A stretch of 37,009 nucleotides of DNA, from contig CAMARR010000007.1 of NCBI GenBank assembly GCA_945860915.1, positions 1-37,009 of the forward strand. The letters are read 5' to 3'. How positions within the stretch are numbered: position 1 is the stretch's first letter; each line of letters opens with the position of its first letter. The notes below the pieces were generated by a model, which saw only the letters and a list, made by a program, of their open reading frames with translations, was not told the origin of the DNA and ran no database searches. The translations under genes and the position numbers were made by a program. Positions 34,125 to 37,009 of this stretch are shown here, in pieces. The DNA is from Candidatus Kuenenia stuttgartensis (GTDB lineage Bacteria > Planctomycetota > GCA-002687715 > CAIWVZ01).

Positions 34125-34151
34125 CTCGGGGCTGGATATTAGCACGGTGGA

Positions 34152-34790
34152 TCATGCGCCAACATCCAAACCGAATCGGACCTTCCACGCTGTCTCAAAG
34201 AGCTGCATGGCCTCGGAGAACCGCCAACGCGCCGTCGAAATGGTGCACTCCGCGTGCTTCGCGATTTCGTCGTAGCCCATGTGAAGAAACTCACGTTGAA
34301 TGAGAGTCGTGCGGTAAGGCTCGGGCAGTCCGTCGACAACGAGTTGGACACGTGCCTGTGTCTCCTTTCGAACGACGTTCGCTTCGGGCGAGACTGCGGC
34401 GCTTTCGTCAGCTGGGTCGTGGCGCGGGGCGTCGTCGTTCTCGCCAGCGGACTCGAGCGAGTGAAACCTGACAACCTTGTCACGGCGTTTGATGTCAATC
34501 GACGCGTTGGTCGCCATCCGGTAGACCCATGTCGAGACGGAGTATTGCGGGTCATACTGGCCGACCTTGTCCCACACCTTTGCCAAGACCTCGCTTGCGA
34601 TATCGTCTATCAGATCTTCATTGGCGAGGATCTGCCGCGCTGCCTTGAGTGCAACTGGGCGGTAAGCGAGGTACAACTCTCCCCAAGCAGCCTTGTCCCC
34701 AAGTTTGGCGCGCTGCATGAGGACTCGATCTGCAGCCGGCTCGCGCTTACGGGATTTCTTATCGCCCTTCTTCTGGATGTGGGTACGCAT
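34152..34790 (-). CDS. ECF-like RNA polymerase sigma factor
   Basis: A 212 aa protein from an ATG with AAGGAAG 8 nt upstream. After a basic N-terminus (about 20 residues) region 2 is AWGELYLAYRPVALKAARQI, then ASEVLAKVWDKVGQYD and STWVYRMATNASIDIKRRDK, the -10 recognition helix. Region 4 is LPEPYRTTLIQREFLHMGYDEIAKHAECTIST, ending ARWRFSEAMQLF where most ECF factors have a VKSRLHRAR-type helix. No anti-sigma gene is adjacent. The long acidic linker between regions (DDAPRHDPADESAAVSPEAN) is a common ECF feature. Its regulon is unknown. Confidence 0.88.
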   Translation of the reverse strand: MRTHIQKKGDKKSRKREPAADRVLMQRAKLGDKAAWGELYLAYRPVALKAARQILANEDLIDDIASEVLAKVWDKVGQYDPQYSVSTWVYRMATNASIDIKRRDKVVRFHSLESAGENDDAPRHDPADESAAVSPEANVVRKETQARVQLVVDGLPEPYRTTLIQREFLHMGYDEIAKHAECTISTARWRFSEAMQLFETAWKVRFGLDVGA

Positions 34791-34968
34791 GGTATCGACT
34801 TCCTTCGGGTGGTTGGAACCCGATACCCATCAGTACGCACGCGCCGGGCCAAGGCGCCCTGCCCCTCCATGCCGTGAGGCCCGCCCATCTCTATCCATTT
34901 ACATTGCAAGTGTTTAGGACAATCTAGGGAAGCAGGAATCAAGCGGCTTACGCGACAAGAGAAACGCC

Positions 34969-35011
34969 GGGGTGTTCCCCAGCGGGGACACCCTGAACTC
35001 ACGCGGGGACA
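34969..35011 (+). promoter_or_regulatory. Hairpin and repeated GCGGGGACA motif upstream of the leucine-dehydrogenase gene
   Basis: GGGTGTTCCCC and GGGGACACCC form a hairpin with one bulged base and a 3-nt loop. The motif GCGGGGACA occurs twice, at 34982-34990 and 35003-35011, 21 bp apart, about two helical turns. A further GACA/TGTC dyad follows. This resembles an operator region for the gene starting at 35072, but no regulator is known. Confidence 0.4.
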
Positions 35012-35071
35012 GTCGAGCTTGTCTACGCTCCCTTATTGGTACCCTCCGAGCCGGCGTTCCAGGCAACACCC

Positions 35072-36169
35072 ATGCAAATCACTGAACTTTCCATCCTAGG
35101 GTACGAGCGAGTTGTCGAGGCATTGGACCCGGCTTCGGGACTCCACGCCTTCATTGCCGTGCATGACACGACGCTTGGACCGGCCCTCGGCGGACTGCGC
35201 GCGTGGAAGTACACAGACCGTGAGGCGGCCCTGTGGGACGTTCTACGGCTCGCGAAGGGGATGACCTATAAGTCGGCGGTAGCCTCGACGGGTCTCGGTG
35301 GCGGCAAGTCTGTCATCATGCTTCCTGCGAATGGCAAGACCCCTGAGTTGTTCCGGGCGATGGGTCGCGTGATTGAGTCGATGGGTGGCCTCTACATCAC
35401 GGCTGAGGATGTCGGCACAAGCATCGCCGATCTCGAACAGGTTCGATTGGAGACCCGCCACGTCACCGGACTCTCACGAGATGGTGGTTCGTCCGGCAAC
35501 CCGTCCCCTTACACATCCCGAGGTGTCTTTCTAGGACTAAAGGCCACGCTCAAGGCAAGGACTGGTTCCGATGCTCTTGCAGGCCGACACATCGCAATTC
35601 AGGGTGCGGGGGCGGTCGCTCGCCACCTGATCGACTTCCTCGTTGCCGAAGGCGCAAAGATCACTGTTTGTGACGTTGCGAAATCAGCACTCGACTTGGT
35701 CCGCGCAGTGCATCCGCAGGTCAACATCGTGTCGCCTGAATCCATTTTCGACGTCGAGGCCGACTTGCTTGCTCCCTGCGCCCTCGGCGGCATCCTCGAC
35801 GACAACACCATCCCCCGCCTTCGAGTAAAGGCCATCGCAGGCGCCGCGAACAATCAACTGAAAGAACCGCGCCACGGCGCCGCTCTAGTCGCCCGCGGAA
35901 TCCTCTACGCACCTGATTACGTCATCAATGCAGGCGGCATCATTAACGTTTCGTGTGAGCTTCTACCTGAGGGATACAACGAGTCGCGGTCACTCACCAA
36001 GATCGATCGGATACCAGAAGCCCTCACCGAGATCTTCACCATCGCTGAACGCCAAGGCATCAGTCCAGCAGTAGCAGCCGATCACCTCGCAGAGAGCATC
36101 CTGCGGGCAAAGACTTGCCCCGCCGTGCCCGTAGGGCTAACCTCCGCCCCCGAGAAGGGTTCACAATGA
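35072..36169 (+). CDS. Leucine-dehydrogenase-family amino acid dehydrogenase
   Basis: A 365 aa protein from the ATG at 35072; a TTG at 35036 would add 12 residues. Like known leucine dehydrogenases it begins with a short lead, then ASGLHAFIAVHDTTLGPALGG. Catalytic lysines are in GMTYKSAVASTGLGGGKSVI (K67 and K79), and TAEDVGTSIADL follows. The NAD-binding motif is IQGAGAVARHLIDFLV, ending in CDV. INAGGIINVSCEL is the C-terminal signature. It deaminates branched-chain or aromatic amino acids to 2-oxo acids with NAD; leucine is likely but phenylalanine or valine cannot be excluded. The stop overlaps the lipoprotein start (ATGA). Confidence 0.9.
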   Translation: MQITELSILGYERVVEALDPASGLHAFIAVHDTTLGPALGGLRAWKYTDREAALWDVLRLAKGMTYKSAVASTGLGGGKSVIMLPANGKTPELFRAMGRVIESMGGLYITAEDVGTSIADLEQVRLETRHVTGLSRDGGSSGNPSPYTSRGVFLGLKATLKARTGSDALAGRHIAIQGAGAVARHLIDFLVAEGAKITVCDVAKSALDLVRAVHPQVNIVSPESIFDVEADLLAPCALGGILDDNTIPRLRVKAIAGAANNQLKEPRHGAALVARGILYAPDYVINAGGIINVSCELLPEGYNESRSLTKIDRIPEALTEIFTIAERQGISPAVAADHLAESILRAKTCPAVPVGLTSAPEKGSQ

Positions 36170-36567
36170 AGTCCGAACGTCGCCACGCTTGGAAGGTCCT
36201 CGTCCTCCCGTTTTTGTTCATGAGCGGCTGCTCCCACGAAGAGCATTTCGTCAGCGAACAATCGGTTGTGGTCGGCACGTCCGAGCCCCGACTCGCCGGC
36301 ATGCACAAGGTCTTCCTTGATGGCAAGCAAGTTGGCTGGGTACAGACTTGGCGGATGGAAGGCGATGCGGGCCGTCGCGACGTCAAGCGCGTGGTGAACA
36401 TGGACAAGAGCGCGCTCGGCTGGATGGATGATTCAGGTCGGGCGTATCGTTACAACCCGCACGGCGGCGAAGACCTCGTTGGGACAACTCGCGATGAACG
36501 TGGACGCGTGCGGGCTATTCTGGGAATGCCTGAAGGGCGCGTTGAGCTCGTCGATATCGCTCGCTAG
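36166..36567 (+). CDS. Small lipoprotein of unknown function
   Basis: A 133 aa protein whose ATG overlaps the previous stop. A basic N-terminus (MKSERRHAWK) and a hydrophobic stretch (VLVLPFLFMSGC) end in a lipobox-type Cys, so it should be exported and lipid-anchored. The mature part is hydrophilic with VFLDGKQVGWVQTWRMEG and GWMDDSGRAYRYNPHGGED, a beta-hairpin-like pattern, but no known domain is recognised. The stop shares a CTAG with the convergent rsfS gene. Confidence 0.65.
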   Translation: MKSERRHAWKVLVLPFLFMSGCSHEEHFVSEQSVVVGTSEPRLAGMHKVFLDGKQVGWVQTWRMEGDAGRRDVKRVVNMDKSALGWMDDSGRAYRYNPHGGEDLVGTTRDERGRVRAILGMPEGRVELVDIAR

Positions 36568-37009
36568 ACGCTCTCGTCAAGATCGTCGAAGTCCCCGTCG
36601 TCACCGAGCGGACTGATGTCCATATCATCATAATCCTCGTCCGCCGCGGAGCCCTTTTCGCGCGCAATGATCTTGGCGTCGGCCCAGAGGGACTCGAGGT
36701 CGTAAAAGGACCGCGCGTTTTTGTGCATGATATGCACAAAGAAGTCACCATAGTCGGCCGCTACCCACTGCCCAGACTCGACGCCTGCGAGTGTGAGGCG
36801 GCCTACACCTGCGGCCTTGAGTTGAATCGTGAGTTCGTTTGCCAATGACTGTGCTTGACGATTTGACGTCGCGGTCGCAATGAGCATGGCGTCCGCCAAA
36901 TCGCTGCACCGCGAAATGTCTAGCCAAAGCACGTCTCGCGCCTTCTTTTCTAAGAGGATATTGAAGGCCATCTGGATGGCCTCATCGGAGGAGGGGCGGG
37001 TCGAGGCAA
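36564..37009 (-). CDS. rsfS: Ribosomal silencing factor RsfS (probably 5' partial)
   Basis: The frame is open to the right edge; an ATG at 36971 is an alternative start. Core motifs of RsfS are EKKARDVLWLDIS, MLIATATSNRQAQSLANEL, GQWVAADYGDFFVHIMH and ARSFYDLESLWADAK. Compared with known RsfS proteins the helix before EKKARD extends upstream of the ATG at 36971, so I expect the true start outside the window. RsfS binds uL14 and blocks subunit joining. The last 25 residues (DEDYDDMDISPLGDDGDFDD) are unusually acidic for the family. Confidence 0.85.
   Translation of the reverse strand, partial: ASTRPSSDEAIQMAFNILLEKKARDVLWLDISRCSDLADAMLIATATSNRQAQSLANELTIQLKAAGVGRLTLAGVESGQWVAADYGDFFVHIMHKNARSFYDLESLWADAKIIAREKGSAADEDYDDMDISPLGDDGDFDDLDESV

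Noticed and set aside
34038-34145. N-terminal extension of the metallophosphoesterase
   Set aside because: The extension is translated tRNA sequence; the GTG at 34037 with GAGGA upstream is the credible start.
1-37009. CRISPR arrays, insertion sequences or prophage genes
   Set aside because: No regularly spaced repeats, transposase motifs, integrase or structural phage genes were seen.

Overview
The window is bacterial chromosome with dense coding, many GTG starts and many 4-8 bp gene overlaps. No phage, IS or CRISPR structure is visible. The best lineage guess is Planctomycetota or a close relative. The support is two secreted proteins ending in the same beta-rich C-terminal module with a D-x-D-x-D-G linker, long IPT/TIG-type secreted proteins, a Tat-exported PhoD phosphatase, and the mixed metabolic gene set. 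This is a guess from protein style, with no rRNA to confirm it.

Left part (1-8548, mostly + strand). The window opens inside a protein that joins a pyruvate-kinase-like region, in one frame, to a LicC-like nucleotidyltransferase. It overlaps an ATP sulfurylase gene by 4 bp. An alkaline-phosphatase-superfamily enzyme without the sulfatase formylglycine motif follows, then a GT-C membrane glycosyltransferase and a SAM methyltransferase. I read the first three or four as a cassette that activates a small phospho-compound and sulfate for decorating a lipid or surface glycan; the function is inference. A gene-poor stretch and two adjacent HNH endonucleases with no methyltransferase follow, possibly a small defence islet.

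Middle part (8541-18378). A translationally coupled minus-strand operon encodes a fatty-acid-hydroxylase/sterol-desaturase-type enzyme, a small membrane protein and an HTTM-DCC fusion. A second minus-strand operon encodes a Wzx-like flippase, a GT2 and a GT4 glycosyltransferase (surface polysaccharide or glycolipid export). Then come a secreted TIG-domain protein, a PhoD-type phosphatase and a small membrane protein.

Right-centre part (18409-25916). An RlmI-like methyltransferase and a MocA-like molybdopterin cytidylyltransferase run towards a secreted multicopper oxidase. Behind the oxidase lies a complete three-subunit molybdenum hydroxylase in the order C-A-B. Its FAD subunit carries the four-cysteine insert that marks 4-hydroxybenzoyl-CoA reductase (HcrB). 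MocA may supply the cytidylated cofactor for this enzyme.

Right part (25996-37009). Housekeeping genes dominate: queG, an eboE-like gene one base behind it, a HEAT-repeat protein, leuS, an NRDE-family protein and rpmB with a strong bidirectional terminator. Next are a PrpE-like phosphatase, a tRNA with anticodon CAU (best read as tRNA-Ile2), an ECF sigma factor, a leucine-dehydrogenase-family enzyme, a small lipoprotein and rsfS, which probably runs off the right edge.
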